Source: Bacteroidota bacterium
GTDB taxonomy: Bacteria > Bacteroidota > Ignavibacteria > Ignavibacteriales > Ignavibacteriaceae
Assembly (NCBI GenBank): GCA_021815405.1
Contig: JAKAGV010000020.1
Coordinates: forward strand, 1-64,000
Direction of reading: 5' to 3'
Length of the DNA: 64,000 bases
Shown: one piece after another, positions 36,101-44,680 of the stretch
Position numbering within the stretch: position 1 is the stretch's first letter
Layout: each line of letters opens with the position of its first letter
Position numbers and translations under genes: made by a program
The notes under the pieces: generated by a model
Databases searched by the model: none
The model's input: the letters and a program-made list of their open reading frames with translations, nothing else
Told to the model about the DNA's origin: nothing

Positions 36101-36210
36101 AACGTCGGGCTGTATTTTTTGGAAACTACGTTTACTGTTTCGGGCGTAGAACTACAGCCAAAATAAATAATCGAAAGTATAAAAATAGATAAGAGTAAAG
36201 GGCGTTTCAT
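33181..36210 (-). CDS. Amidase lipoprotein with golvesin-like insertion and Fn3 domain
   Basis: A 1009-residue lipoprotein (lipobox YFGC, Cys19). An N-acetylmuramoyl-L-alanine-amidase-like domain is split: its first half (about 170-230) gives VWPSHGW (His178) and SVEDKL (Glu201), and its second half (about 400-600) gives LAIHTDAG (His483) and SMLLEILSH (Glu568), the usual zinc and catalytic set. Between them, 295-398 is a golvesin-like domain (SWIPEIPETGSYAVYISY, ending DAVRFGG). A fibronectin type III domain (about 612-706) and a C-terminal domain with a YCNSGGNIFISGSYI segment, probably amidotransferase-like, follow. Likely acts on peptidoglycan or another envelope polymer. Such proteins are often annotated as xanthan lyase. 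Confidence 0.82.
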   Translation of the reverse strand: MKRPLLLSIFILSIIYFGCSSTPETVNVVSKKYSPTFDAKANEFRIDFAKRMFKFKIPDGSKIDDFLINTNTKTIVIKFNRNFGFRPFRENSVKEIYSEVKKYFGSGFEDYKYTLETQNHPIQYFVPNYYRDNKNDYDLKRLPSKIEKRPAPVVQNVSKKFVPSNGLFNRNIVVWPSHGWYYNNEENRWEWQRPRLFQSVEDKLTLSFVVPYLIPMLQNAGANVFDPRERDMQSNSVVVDNDSPSDIKSKYYIEKYTSNNDKWTTSKNPGFAVGNPPYPTDYNPFKKGTSRFIESSLDSTASVSWIPEIPETGSYAVYISYHASAGNASDAHYTVYHDGIQTKFKVNQQIGGNTWIYLGEFKFEKGYNPDEDKVVLTNQSKSSGKIISADAVRFGGGMGIIERGGRTSGRPKIFEAARYYLQYAGMPDTLVYDLNKSKNDYNDDYKSRPEYANYLNGAPDGPNGDRAAKGLGIPIDASLAIHTDAGITHSDTTVGTLAIYSTLDEKNKNDFPGGMSRMANRDFADLVQSQIVNDVRSEYDSTWNRRALEDSDYSEAVRPNIPSMLLEILSHQNYLDMKFAHDPEFRFTVARAIYKGILRFLSVQDNFKYIVEPLPVKCFTSILEQDGNVLLTWKPTPDSLEPTATPDKYIVYTRINSGGFDNGVVTSHPYFEFRNAKPGLIYSFKVTAVNNGGESFPSEILSVCRMDNDKKPVLIINGFYRVAGPAAVESSKFTGFVNAIDPGVPDHYDLSYTGSQYNFDSTSAWISNDEPGWGASHANYETDVIAGNTFNYPYIHGEAIKECGHSFMSVSAQAVEDSLVNLTPYKYIDLILGAQKSTPWERTSQDLKRGMRFKTFPAKLQKQITAYCNSGGNIFISGSYIASDLFNQAKPDSIDKSFATQILKYKLDADHASANGEVKSINDSFLPKSFTLKFNTELNDNLYAVTAPDAIQGVNGGKIILRYSENSFPAATAYSGSYNVIAFGFPFETILGQKVRDEVMKAVLEYLSR

Positions 36211-36480
36211 ATTTTAGTCCCGGTTATATAATAAAATGTTCAAATGATAATTGAAAAAATAATTAATAATAGTCTTGATTTCATAAAATATTTTTAAGAG
36301 GTGATGTTCTTAATATAAGTTATTAAAAGGAAGCAAACTTCGATTGGTTTGACGTTTTGAAACTGGTATTTGTTTTATAAAAACGTTGCCAAATCTATCT
36401 ACGATCAATACAAGGAGAACCAAGTCACTCTTAACTTAACTCGATTTTTGTATTATGCAAAGACGAAATAAAAAATTTTT
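36211..36480. other. Divergent promoter region, amidase/ppc
   Basis: A 270-bp AT-rich spacer between divergent genes. It contains no gene-sized frame. A nine-codon frame (ATG 36454) overlaps the ppc start as ATGA, and may be chance. No convincing Shine-Dalgarno sequence lies right before ppc, so its initiation is not explained by sequence. Confidence 0.4.
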
Positions 36481-39258
36481 ATGAGCACCAGACCCACAAA
36501 TTTACTTGAAGATCAGCAGCAGGATACCCCGCTAAAAAAAGATATAAAGGAACTAGGTATTATCCTGGGAAATGTCCTAAAAGAACAAGCCGGAGAAAAC
36601 ATTTATGAAATTGTAGAAAAGCTGCGGGCACTTACAAAACAGCTTCGTAATCAGTTTAGCGAAAAGACTAGATCCGATATCATTTCCGTTATCAACTCAT
36701 TGAGTGTTGATATGGCTTACAAAGTAGTAAAAGCCTTTTCAATTTATTTTATTCTTGTTAATGCTGCGGATGAAGTCCATAGGATACGAATTCAAAGGAA
36801 CAATGAACTAAAAGATCGTCCATATCAGACAGGCTCTCTTGCCAATGCGTTGGTTTGTCTAAAGGAAATGAAAATCAAATCCAACTTAATAGAAGACTCA
36901 CTGAAGAAAATTGAGATTATTCCGGTATTTACAGCTCATCCAACTGAGGCTACTCGGCAAACCATCTTAAGAAAAATTTTACGTATTAGCAAGTTGATGC
37001 TTAAAAGAGAAACCGCAATTAACACAAAAGAAGAAATTGAAAACATAAACCTAAAACTACAAACAGAAATTACTCTACTCTGGCAATCAAATGAAATCAG
37101 GTTTCACAAAGTTACCGTAAAGGACGAAATTCAGAACGGTCTTTTTTTCTTTAAGGAAGTTCTATATGATTTAATTCCGGAATTTTATTCAACCTTTAAC
37201 AAGCATCTCAAATCCATTTATGAAATACAGCACCAATCTCCGTCGCTAATAAAATTCGGCTCCTGGATGGGCGGCGATAGAGATGGACATCCATTTGTAA
37301 CCCCGGAAATATCAAAAGAAACTCTTGTAAACAATAAACGCCAAATCATTGGCTTGTATCAAGGTGATCTTGATACTCTTTACTCGCAAATTAGTTCTTC
37401 CAATAATATTATTTCTGTCAGCAAGGAACTGGAAAAATCTGTTGCCCTTGAAAGCAGCCTCTTTAACCTGGAAATAAAAGATACAATGCTTCGGGATCCT
37501 ACTGAAATTTATCGATCAAAGATTTTGCTCATCTCACTCAAGCTCGAAGAAACCAAACAGAACAGCGCTCACAGATACCGTAACATGTATGAATTTCTTG
37601 ATGACTTGTATCTGATCTATAATAGTTTGTCAGCCAATAAAGGGAAAATTATCGGCGATGTAAACCTGCTTCCCTTTATCTACAAAGTAGAGACATTTGG
37701 ATTTCGCTTTGCAGCTCTGGATATAAGGCAAAATGCATTTCAGCTAAGAGATGCAATAAATGAAATTTTTAATTTTACCGAAGTGTGCCTGAACTTTAAT
37801 TCAATTGATGAAAAAAGTAAAATTAAAATTTTAACTGATGAGATCTTAAGAGCCAGACCATTAAAAAATAATTTTACAAAGTTTAGTGATTCTTCACTAA
37901 GGATTATCGAAGAGTTCGGAGTAATTAAATGGGGCAAAGAAAATGTTGCCCCGAATGCCTGCAACGATTATATAATAAGTAACTGCGCTTCGGTCAGCGA
38001 TATACTTACTGCCGTACTGCTGGCAAAAGAAGCAGGATTAATTACAGTCGCTCAAGGGAAAATACTCAACACGCAAATTGATATTCTTCCGCTATTCGAA
38101 ACTATCTTTGATCTTCGTGAATCTGATTCAGTAATGAAAGAACTTTTCGAAAATAAAGCTTACTCGCAGCATTTGAAAATTAGAAACAATATCCAGAAGA
38201 TTATGATCGGATATTCTGACAGCAACAAAGACGGAGGTATAATTACTTCAAACTTTGAATTGTACAAAGCTCAAACTAATTTGAAAAAGCTCTGCGATGA
38301 AAAAGGAATTGAGCTTACTCTTTTCCATGGAAGAGGCGGCAGCACATCCCGCGGAGGCGGTCCGGCTAATTCTTCAATCCTTGCTCAGCCAAAAGGTACT
38401 ATCGAAGGGAAAATAAAGATAACTGAACAAGGAGAAATGATCTCTTCTAAATACCTAATTCCGGAGATAGCAAAAAGGAGCCTGGAACTTATGGCTTCCG
38501 CAGTGCTCATTACAACTGTAAACTCAAATATTCAGAAAGCTGACGACAAGTTCGAACAATACAAAAATATTTTCGAAAACATTTCATCTAACGCATTTGC
38601 CGCATATAGAGCACTTATAAATCATCCGGACTTTTTCGAATACTTCCGGACAGTAACGCCTATCGATATTATCGAGCATATTGAAATAGGCTCTCGTCCC
38701 TCATCCAGAAAGAAAAGCAAAGACATTCGTAATCTGAGAGCTATTCCATGGGTATTTGCCTGGACTCAGAATAGACAGACTATTTCCGGCTGGTATGGCT
38801 TCGGATCTGCTGTTGTGAAAAGCATTGAAAACAACCAAGCTACCTGGGATGAAATGAGAAAGATGTATTCCGAGTGGGAATTTTTCCAGGTTCTCGTCTC
38901 CAACCTCGAAATGGTGCTCGTAAAAACCGACATGATAATTGGAGAAGAATATCTTTCACTGCTTCCAAGGAAAAGCCGGACTTATAAAATCTTCGACCTA
39001 ATAAAAAATGAATATGAGCTTTCACGCAGTGCAATATTAAAAATTACCTTAGAAGAAAATCTACTTGACCATGACAAATCTTTGCAGAAATCTCTTTTCC
39101 TGCGAAATCCATATATAGATCCAATCAGTTTTATTCAAATCAAGTTTATTAAAAAATTTCGACAGAAGAATCTGCCTAAAGCAGAAAAGGAAAAATTACT
39201 TTCACTTCTGCGGTTAACTGTTAATGGAATAGCAGCGGGAGTTAGAAATACAGGATAA
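36481..39258 (+). CDS. ppc: Phosphoenolpyruvate carboxylase
   Basis: A 925-residue bacterial-type PEPC. Signatures, in order, are VFTAHPTEATRQ (catalytic His153), SWMGGDRDGHPFVT, MIGYSDSNKDGGI, the mobile loop FHGRGGSTSRGGGP, and the C-terminus VNGIAAGVRNTG, which is the conserved effector-binding end. It carboxylates PEP with bicarbonate to oxaloacetate, an anaplerotic step. Full length with nothing missing. It stands alone on the plus strand, divergent from the amidase lipoprotein. Confidence 0.96.
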   Translation: MSTRPTNLLEDQQQDTPLKKDIKELGIILGNVLKEQAGENIYEIVEKLRALTKQLRNQFSEKTRSDIISVINSLSVDMAYKVVKAFSIYFILVNAADEVHRIRIQRNNELKDRPYQTGSLANALVCLKEMKIKSNLIEDSLKKIEIIPVFTAHPTEATRQTILRKILRISKLMLKRETAINTKEEIENINLKLQTEITLLWQSNEIRFHKVTVKDEIQNGLFFFKEVLYDLIPEFYSTFNKHLKSIYEIQHQSPSLIKFGSWMGGDRDGHPFVTPEISKETLVNNKRQIIGLYQGDLDTLYSQISSSNNIISVSKELEKSVALESSLFNLEIKDTMLRDPTEIYRSKILLISLKLEETKQNSAHRYRNMYEFLDDLYLIYNSLSANKGKIIGDVNLLPFIYKVETFGFRFAALDIRQNAFQLRDAINEIFNFTEVCLNFNSIDEKSKIKILTDEILRARPLKNNFTKFSDSSLRIIEEFGVIKWGKENVAPNACNDYIISNCASVSDILTAVLLAKEAGLITVAQGKILNTQIDILPLFETIFDLRESDSVMKELFENKAYSQHLKIRNNIQKIMIGYSDSNKDGGIITSNFELYKAQTNLKKLCDEKGIELTLFHGRGGSTSRGGGPANSSILAQPKGTIEGKIKITEQGEMISSKYLIPEIAKRSLELMASAVLITTVNSNIQKADDKFEQYKNIFENISSNAFAAYRALINHPDFFEYFRTVTPIDIIEHIEIGSRPSSRKKSKDIRNLRAIPWVFAWTQNRQTISGWYGFGSAVVKSIENNQATWDEMRKMYSEWEFFQVLVSNLEMVLVKTDMIIGEEYLSLLPRKSRTYKIFDLIKNEYELSRSAILKITLEENLLDHDKSLQKSLFLRNPYIDPISFIQIKFIKKFRQKNLPKAEKEKLLSLLRLTVNGIAAGVRNTG

Positions 39259-39551
39259 TTCGGGGTTGAAAATCTTTCCGAACTCTTGACGAAATAGAAA
39301 TGCGATAGAACGCAACAGGAAAGGTTCCCGCAGGCTTAGGGCGACTTTCATTTGATTCAGAATGTAACTCCCTCGCATCATTAAAAATTTCCGCCACTCC
39401 GAAAATAATTTTCTACCAAAGATTGTGTTTTTCCCTATCTCTGGTAAGAACATCCTCATAAAAAAGTTATGCTTCTCACGCACATATAAAATTTTCTATC
39501 CGGCGAAGTATTGGCATAGGTGAGATTGTCGTTAGTGTTTTATAATATATT
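39259..39551. other. Intergenic segment, relatively GC-rich, no clear gene
   Basis: After ppc. The segment 39265-39370 is richer in G and C than the surrounding spacers and holds several short pairings, such as GCGATAGAACGC and CGCAGGCTTAGGGCG. A minus-strand frame (39214-39483) spans it and overlaps the end of ppc, but it has no ribosome-binding site or recognisable domain. It may be a structured RNA or a dispersed repeat; I cannot decide from one copy. Confidence 0.35.
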
Positions 39552-39587
39552 AAAAAAACCTCACCACTGCCCTTAGGTGGTGAGGTT
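39552..39587 (-). terminator. Terminator of cluster A
   Basis: A perfect 11-bp stem, AACCTCACCAC (39557-39567) with GTGGTGAGGTT (39577-39587), around a 9-base loop. In the minus-strand direction it is followed by a run of seven T (plus-strand A 39552-39558). It closes the receptor/cargo/PorV operon, 70 bases after the PorV-like stop. Confidence 0.92.
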
Positions 39588-39593
39588 ATATAT

Positions 39594-39616
39594 ACCGTGC
39601 AGTTAAACTGCACGGT
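39594..39616. repeat. Perfect palindrome beside the cluster A terminator
   Basis: ACCGTGCAGTT and AACTGCACGGT (39594-39604 and 39606-39616) pair perfectly around one base. The word CCGTGCA recurs in the terminator of cluster B at 50968-50974. Possibly part of a tandem terminator or RNA 3' end structure. Confidence 0.7.
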
Positions 39617-39658
39617 CAGTAATAAGTAACAATCAACTATATACTATGTACATGTTAC

Positions 39659-40714
39659 TTAGAAGCCTAAAGAAACCGAGAAGATATGATTACCGCTGAA
39701 GTACTTAGTAGCTCTGTAAGCGTAATCAACATTTAAATCAACAGTTCCTAAATTATAATTTATTCCGGCACCGAGAGAAAGTCCATAAATATAATTTGGA
39801 TCTTGATTTGAAGGCGACATTGAATAACCTGCTCTTAAGAAGAAAGTTTTATTGTAGCCATATTCTGCGCCAACATTATAAACGTCACCAGAGAAATTGT
39901 TATTCTGATAATCAGCAGAAATACGCAATGAGTTTGTCTCATTCAATTGAGGCTGATAACCAAAACCAAGTTCAAATGATGATGGCAAATCAAATGCAGC
40001 AGAATTTATTGAATAATAACCCGGTGCACGATCAAATGCCTGAGTAGGATCTGATGTAGAACCAGTCGGCGATGCTTGAACTAATAAGCCCGGACCAGAG
40101 TATTGCATTTGAGGTCCGATGTTTTTTATTACTAATCCGAAACTTAAGCCGTTGATATCTGCAAGGTCTTGATATTCCAAGCCGGCATTAAAAGCAACAC
40201 CGGTTGCACTAACCTGATCGATAGTCTCAGAAATAAAGTTTGCAGTTAAACCAATCGAGATCCTATCTGTTAACGCACGTGAATAAGTACCTCCGAATAC
40301 AAGGAACTGAGGTGTATATGTTTGTCCTGTTCCATCCGGCTGCTCATTAGTAGTAACCGGAATAGATCCGATACTTAATGATTTAAGAGCAAGTGAAACA
40401 ACTCCGAAGCCGGAAAAGTTAGCCGAAACAGCTCCGTATTCGATGCCAATGTTTGCTATATAATTCATATGAGAAAATAGAGCAGTAACCGAGTTTGTCA
40501 TATTGGCTGCGCCGGCTGGATTCCAGTACAACGCATCGATACCGGAAATATTAGAGATATTGGCGCCCGATAGAGCAATACTTGTGGCACCAACCGGTAT
40601 CAGTAACTCGGTTGCACCGCCGGTACCATTTCTGGTACCGCCGCCGGCAAAAGTGCTACTGAAACCTAATAAGGATATAGCAGCTATTACTAAAATTTTT
40701 ATTGCAATTTTCAT
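39659..40714 (-). CDS. PorV-like outer-membrane protein, cluster A
   Basis: A 351-residue PorV/PorQ-family (UPF0164-type) protein. The start is 40714, set by AAGGAG five bases upstream; the in-frame ATG at 40741 overlaps the preceding gene and lacks such a site. It has a signal peptide (1-23, ending STFAGG). The conserved N-terminal motif is ELLIPVGATSIALSGANISNISGIDALYWNPAGAANM, as in PorV/PorQ and FadL-like barrels. The C-terminus VDYAYRATKYFSGNHIFSVSLGF ends with an aromatic residue, typical of a barrel. In the type IX system PorV binds cargo C-terminal domains and shuttles them to the attachment complex. Here it follows a sorting-domain cargo in the same operon. Paralogue of 51037-52077. 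Confidence 0.85.
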   Translation of the reverse strand: MKIAIKILVIAAISLLGFSSTFAGGGTRNGTGGATELLIPVGATSIALSGANISNISGIDALYWNPAGAANMTNSVTALFSHMNYIANIGIEYGAVSANFSGFGVVSLALKSLSIGSIPVTTNEQPDGTGQTYTPQFLVFGGTYSRALTDRISIGLTANFISETIDQVSATGVAFNAGLEYQDLADINGLSFGLVIKNIGPQMQYSGPGLLVQASPTGSTSDPTQAFDRAPGYYSINSAAFDLPSSFELGFGYQPQLNETNSLRISADYQNNNFSGDVYNVGAEYGYNKTFFLRAGYSMSPSNQDPNYIYGLSLGAGINYNLGTVDLNVDYAYRATKYFSGNHIFSVSLGF

Positions 40715-40740
40715 TTTTACTCCTTGAGTTTTAAACTTCA

Positions 40741-43700
40741 TTAAAAATGATCTGGAATTTGCTGTTCTTGAATGATAGCGAATTTAAGTATTTTGGTTGT
40801 GCCAAGCTGCGGCATATCTATATATGCTATATACAAGCCGCTTGCTACAGGTAAGTTCGCTTCATTTGTCAAATCCCATTGCTCGAAAGTACCGCCAGTA
40901 TGATTTATAGTTTTTATCATAGTACCGGCAAGGTTGAATATTCTAATAGTCGCCGAAGTAGGCAGATGACTAAAGGTTACAAATCTGCTATACTTGGTAG
41001 TCTCGAGATAATTTACACCGTAATATGGATTCGGGAATACATTTATTTGATTAACATCCAGCTTAGCCTGAGCCAATGATGTATCAGTCTTTTGCGTATT
41101 GAATGTAAATGTATCCTTGCCCATCTGGATCGGATTGTTATAGTAAATCTTGATATCATCACCAGTATGGAACACTGACGAGAAGAACGCCCAGTTCCAT
41201 GTTGCGCTATCTTTTACTATAGCCGATGTCGGATCAATTACGGAATAAGCATATTTTGTGTTTACAACCCAAGTGTAAACTCTATCATTTTCGTTCCAGG
41301 CTTCAAATCCATCTTTTGTAGGATCGTTTGTCTTGCCGTAGTTTCTATCGTACATCAATAGATTAACCTGTTCGCCTTTATCAATATTCCATACTTCAAA
41401 TGGAATTCTGATAAGGAACGGTTTGCTGCTTCCCGGATTCGGGTTCAATGGATTATTAGCTAATTTGTAGTTACTTGCACCAAATATGGTTGCATAAGAA
41501 CCGCCGGACTTAGTAATCAATACTGTGTGTCCGTTAATTGTGGTATCACCGGTAACTCCAGTCCATCTTAAATCATAATCCTGCTGCAAATCATTTATAT
41601 CTGATAAAGCTACACCGCCAGCACCACCATAGAGAGGAAGTGAAGTAGCAGCAGTACCATCAGCATATCCGAAATCTGTAAAATCTGTAATTGAGAAATT
41701 AGAATTCGGATCAACATTTTGTACAATCTTACCAATAGTTGTAGGAGCTTGATAACTTCCGTTAATAGCAACCTGCAAACCGCTAAATATTACGTTAGCG
41801 CTTGCACCAACATTCTCTGTAGCGCTGCCGGAAGAACCGCCAGGTCCGTTAAATCTATGAGTCGGGAAGAATGCTTCAGGAGCATAAATATCTTGCCCGC
41901 CGATTATAGTTTGGTTAGCAAGAACTGTAGTTCCAGTTGTTACATCTTTAACATCCCATTGCTTTTGAGTAACAATTTTGTTAGCAACTGTAACTAAAGT
42001 ATCGGTACCTGAAACATCAATTAGACCGCCATAATAACCATTGTTATCACCCCAGTTATCATCGTACATGGTGTACTTAGTTATTATTGGCAAAGTAGCC
42101 GGATGAACAGTTATAGCAATGTCTTCACCACCGGCAAAAATACCATTCGTACTTCTGTAAGCAGTATCTGGTCCCATCAAGGAATCCGGATTTAAAGTAC
42201 TAAAGAATATCGTGTTTGTTGCTTTATCATAAGTATAAGGTATAAGAGAACCATCATTGTTACTGGTAGGTTCGTAAATCGTATCTACAGTTAAGCCTGC
42301 AGGTAAAATTATTTTAACTCCATCGCAGTAATCATAGTTAGGAGAGACAACATTAACCAGATAATGCAGATCAAGAGTTCCTTTTGCCTCACCCCATGAT
42401 CCTGTAGACGTTAATGATGAACCAGTAAGATCCTTAATCTTAGCCATCCGCTTGCTTGCTGCGGTTATATCTGTCCATTCAGCATTAGAGCCTAGTGAAT
42501 AAGTTTCGGTATGGAAAAGCACCTGGTATTTATCACCGGTAACTTGATAAGGATTTACAATATTGACACTAGCTGATGCATTTGCAAGTCCGCTATGGAC
42601 AACATTTGAATTTGCAACAGCACCTTGCTTGGATTGAGAAACTCCAGGAGGCGTTCCTTGAGGAACTACTGTCATAATCGAGATTGGATTTTCAAGTGAT
42701 TGTGGAACTCCAATAGGATTATAGCTATAAGCAGTTACAGCAAAGTAATAAGGCGTTCCGTTATTAAGAGGCTTATTACCGTTAAATACATCAATAGAAT
42801 CTACAAAGTATCTTTGAACACCGGAGTCAGTACCACTTTGTATTGTAATGCTAGGTTCAACTGTTCTTGTTACAGGATCTGTATAAGGTATTGAAGTGAT
42901 TCCGTCAATAACATCAAAAGTAGCAACTAACTTTGCCTGATCTTTTGAAGCTCCATAATATGGAAGCTGGTAAACATTGTATCCCTCAAACTTATAACTA
43001 CCGCCATCCAATGCGTCGGGAATAATAGTTGTTTCCGTAGCTTTTATTTTTGCTGCATTATTGCCCCAGTTAAGAATTACTTTGTTGCTTAATGCAGTAG
43101 CCGTAACAGAAGGAGCTGACGGAGCTGCAGGCAAATTGAAGAAATGGTTGTAAGCACTTTGCGCAGTCTGATCATATTCCTTCAAAAGTGTAATTGCCTG
43201 TAAATAGTTAACGCTTGGTACAGCACCAGCACTTATCTCAGCAACAACAACTTCCTGAGTATCGCCGGGAGCCATTGTAAATGGACCAGAAGCCATACCG
43301 CCTCTTCTATCGCCTGGCGGTAATGTAACACCATCAATCCAGCCTTTACCGGTTACAGGATCGCCCGGGAAGGCAAATTTTGTAACTTGACCGGTAGTAG
43401 GATCTGTAAATGGTAAGCCGGATAATCCGTATTCACCATTAAAGAAATGATAGAATTGAGTTGATCCCGAAGGAGTACCTTGCGGAGGATCTCCAAAATT
43501 TGCATCTCCGTTAACAAAGAAGTATGATGCAGTCATCGGAAGATTTTTATACCCATAAATAACTTGTCCGTTGAATATAGCGGAATCCGAAGGGGAAGCC
43601 GGGACTTTTGGACCTTCAAAGAAGTCAAATCCGATTGCCGGAGGAGGAAGAGGTGCATAAACTGCATCGGTTGGTTGACCATTATAAAAATAGCACATAC

Positions 43701-44637
43701 TTAAAGTTGTATCGCTTCCATAAAGATCATCACCGGCAAAACCTAAATCAACGTCAGTCCAGTACGAAACGAACATACTATCGATAGTATAATGCTGGTA
43801 ACCTTTGTTGAAGATTTGCCATTTCTTAAAATACATATCTCCCAATGCACCGGTTTGAGCATAAGCCCACATTGTTACATGTATTTCAATACCAAGCGGC
43901 TGAGTACCGTATAGACCATTGGTTAAGCTTGGGTTTTCATCATTAGCTACATAAAATATAGTCTGATCTGCACCAGGAACACCAGGAATATCAATACCGG
44001 GCTCATATTTACCATCATGGTTAACATCTGTAAATGGGGCACCTAAATCAGGAACACCTGGAGTTGGATTTCCGTGGGCTGGCCAGTATGTCCAGTCATG
44101 CTCATATTGCTGTCTTATCTGATCAGCAGTTAACGGAGCGGAAGGATTCCAGTAATTTGTAGAAGCAGCATCGCCGCTGAGATCGACAGCAGGACCACCT
44201 GGATAAACATCCGGACGGACTCTATATATTGACCAGCTAGGATCACTTGGATCTGCAGGCTGTCCGTTTGACTGAATAGGTCCGGGCTGCAAGCCGGAAA
44301 TGTAAGCGGAGCCGCCTACTCTTACCTGAGGATCGTTAGGAACAAAACCGCCCCATAAAAATCCTCCTTCAAACACATCGTTCTTACCGGTTCCTTTGGG
44401 GAACTCAGTACCTTCGAGGTTTGAGTTTGGGTTATAATCACTGTAGCCCACATTGGACTGCAGTGCATTAATATTATTTATATCCATCGTGGCAGTACCT
44501 ACTTGTCCTGCCGCTGTTTTAGATAATGCTCGTTTATTATTCCCATTCCCTCTTGCACTGATAGCTGCAGGCAAAAAGAATAGAATGACAACGCTCAGTA
44601 TCAATATATATTTAGATTTATTGTTTTTGAACTTCAT
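40741..44637 (-). CDS. Large secreted protein with type IX-like sorting domain, cluster A
   Basis: A 1298-residue protein with a signal peptide (1-29). The body repeats beta-rich modules: Ca-binding-like FTDVNHDGKYEPGIDIPGVPG near 205-225, and a fibronectin-like domain with ILNWGNNAAK and YYFAVTAYSY at about 510-660. The last about 85 residues form a type A sorting-domain-like end: INVFPNPYYG, then ATIRIFNLAGTMIKT, ASGLYIAYIDM and TTKILKFAII. Such domains direct proteins through the Por secretion system to the cell surface. Function of the body is unknown. It follows the receptor gene and precedes the PorV-like gene. Paralogue of 52146-56015 along the whole length. Confidence 0.82.
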   Translation of the reverse strand: MKFKNNKSKYILILSVVILFFLPAAISARGNGNNKRALSKTAAGQVGTATMDINNINALQSNVGYSDYNPNSNLEGTEFPKGTGKNDVFEGGFLWGGFVPNDPQVRVGGSAYISGLQPGPIQSNGQPADPSDPSWSIYRVRPDVYPGGPAVDLSGDAASTNYWNPSAPLTADQIRQQYEHDWTYWPAHGNPTPGVPDLGAPFTDVNHDGKYEPGIDIPGVPGADQTIFYVANDENPSLTNGLYGTQPLGIEIHVTMWAYAQTGALGDMYFKKWQIFNKGYQHYTIDSMFVSYWTDVDLGFAGDDLYGSDTTLSMCYFYNGQPTDAVYAPLPPPAIGFDFFEGPKVPASPSDSAIFNGQVIYGYKNLPMTASYFFVNGDANFGDPPQGTPSGSTQFYHFFNGEYGLSGLPFTDPTTGQVTKFAFPGDPVTGKGWIDGVTLPPGDRRGGMASGPFTMAPGDTQEVVVAEISAGAVPSVNYLQAITLLKEYDQTAQSAYNHFFNLPAAPSAPSVTATALSNKVILNWGNNAAKIKATETTIIPDALDGGSYKFEGYNVYQLPYYGASKDQAKLVATFDVIDGITSIPYTDPVTRTVEPSITIQSGTDSGVQRYFVDSIDVFNGNKPLNNGTPYYFAVTAYSYNPIGVPQSLENPISIMTVVPQGTPPGVSQSKQGAVANSNVVHSGLANASASVNIVNPYQVTGDKYQVLFHTETYSLGSNAEWTDITAASKRMAKIKDLTGSSLTSTGSWGEAKGTLDLHYLVNVVSPNYDYCDGVKIILPAGLTVDTIYEPTSNNDGSLIPYTYDKATNTIFFSTLNPDSLMGPDTAYRSTNGIFAGGEDIAITVHPATLPIITKYTMYDDNWGDNNGYYGGLIDVSGTDTLVTVANKIVTQKQWDVKDVTTGTTVLANQTIIGGQDIYAPEAFFPTHRFNGPGGSSGSATENVGASANVIFSGLQVAINGSYQAPTTIGKIVQNVDPNSNFSITDFTDFGYADGTAATSLPLYGGAGGVALSDINDLQQDYDLRWTGVTGDTTINGHTVLITKSGGSYATIFGASNYKLANNPLNPNPGSSKPFLIRIPFEVWNIDKGEQVNLLMYDRNYGKTNDPTKDGFEAWNENDRVYTWVVNTKYAYSVIDPTSAIVKDSATWNWAFFSSVFHTGDDIKIYYNNPIQMGKDTFTFNTQKTDTSLAQAKLDVNQINVFPNPYYGVNYLETTKYSRFVTFSHLPTSATIRIFNLAGTMIKTINHTGGTFEQWDLTNEANLPVASGLYIAYIDMPQLGTTKILKFAIIQEQQIPDHF

Positions 44638-44680
44638 TTTAAACTCCTAAATTTTATTTATATTCTTGCCAAATCATCTA

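Noticed and set aside
39214-39483. An 89-codon minus-strand gene after ppc
   Set aside because: Overlaps the end of ppc, lacks a ribosome-binding site and a recognisable domain. Kept only as an unexplained spacer.
40715-40741. Upstream start for the cluster A PorV-like protein
   Set aside because: This ATG overlaps the stop of the previous gene and places charged residues before the signal peptide; the ATG at 40714 has AAGGAG at proper spacing.
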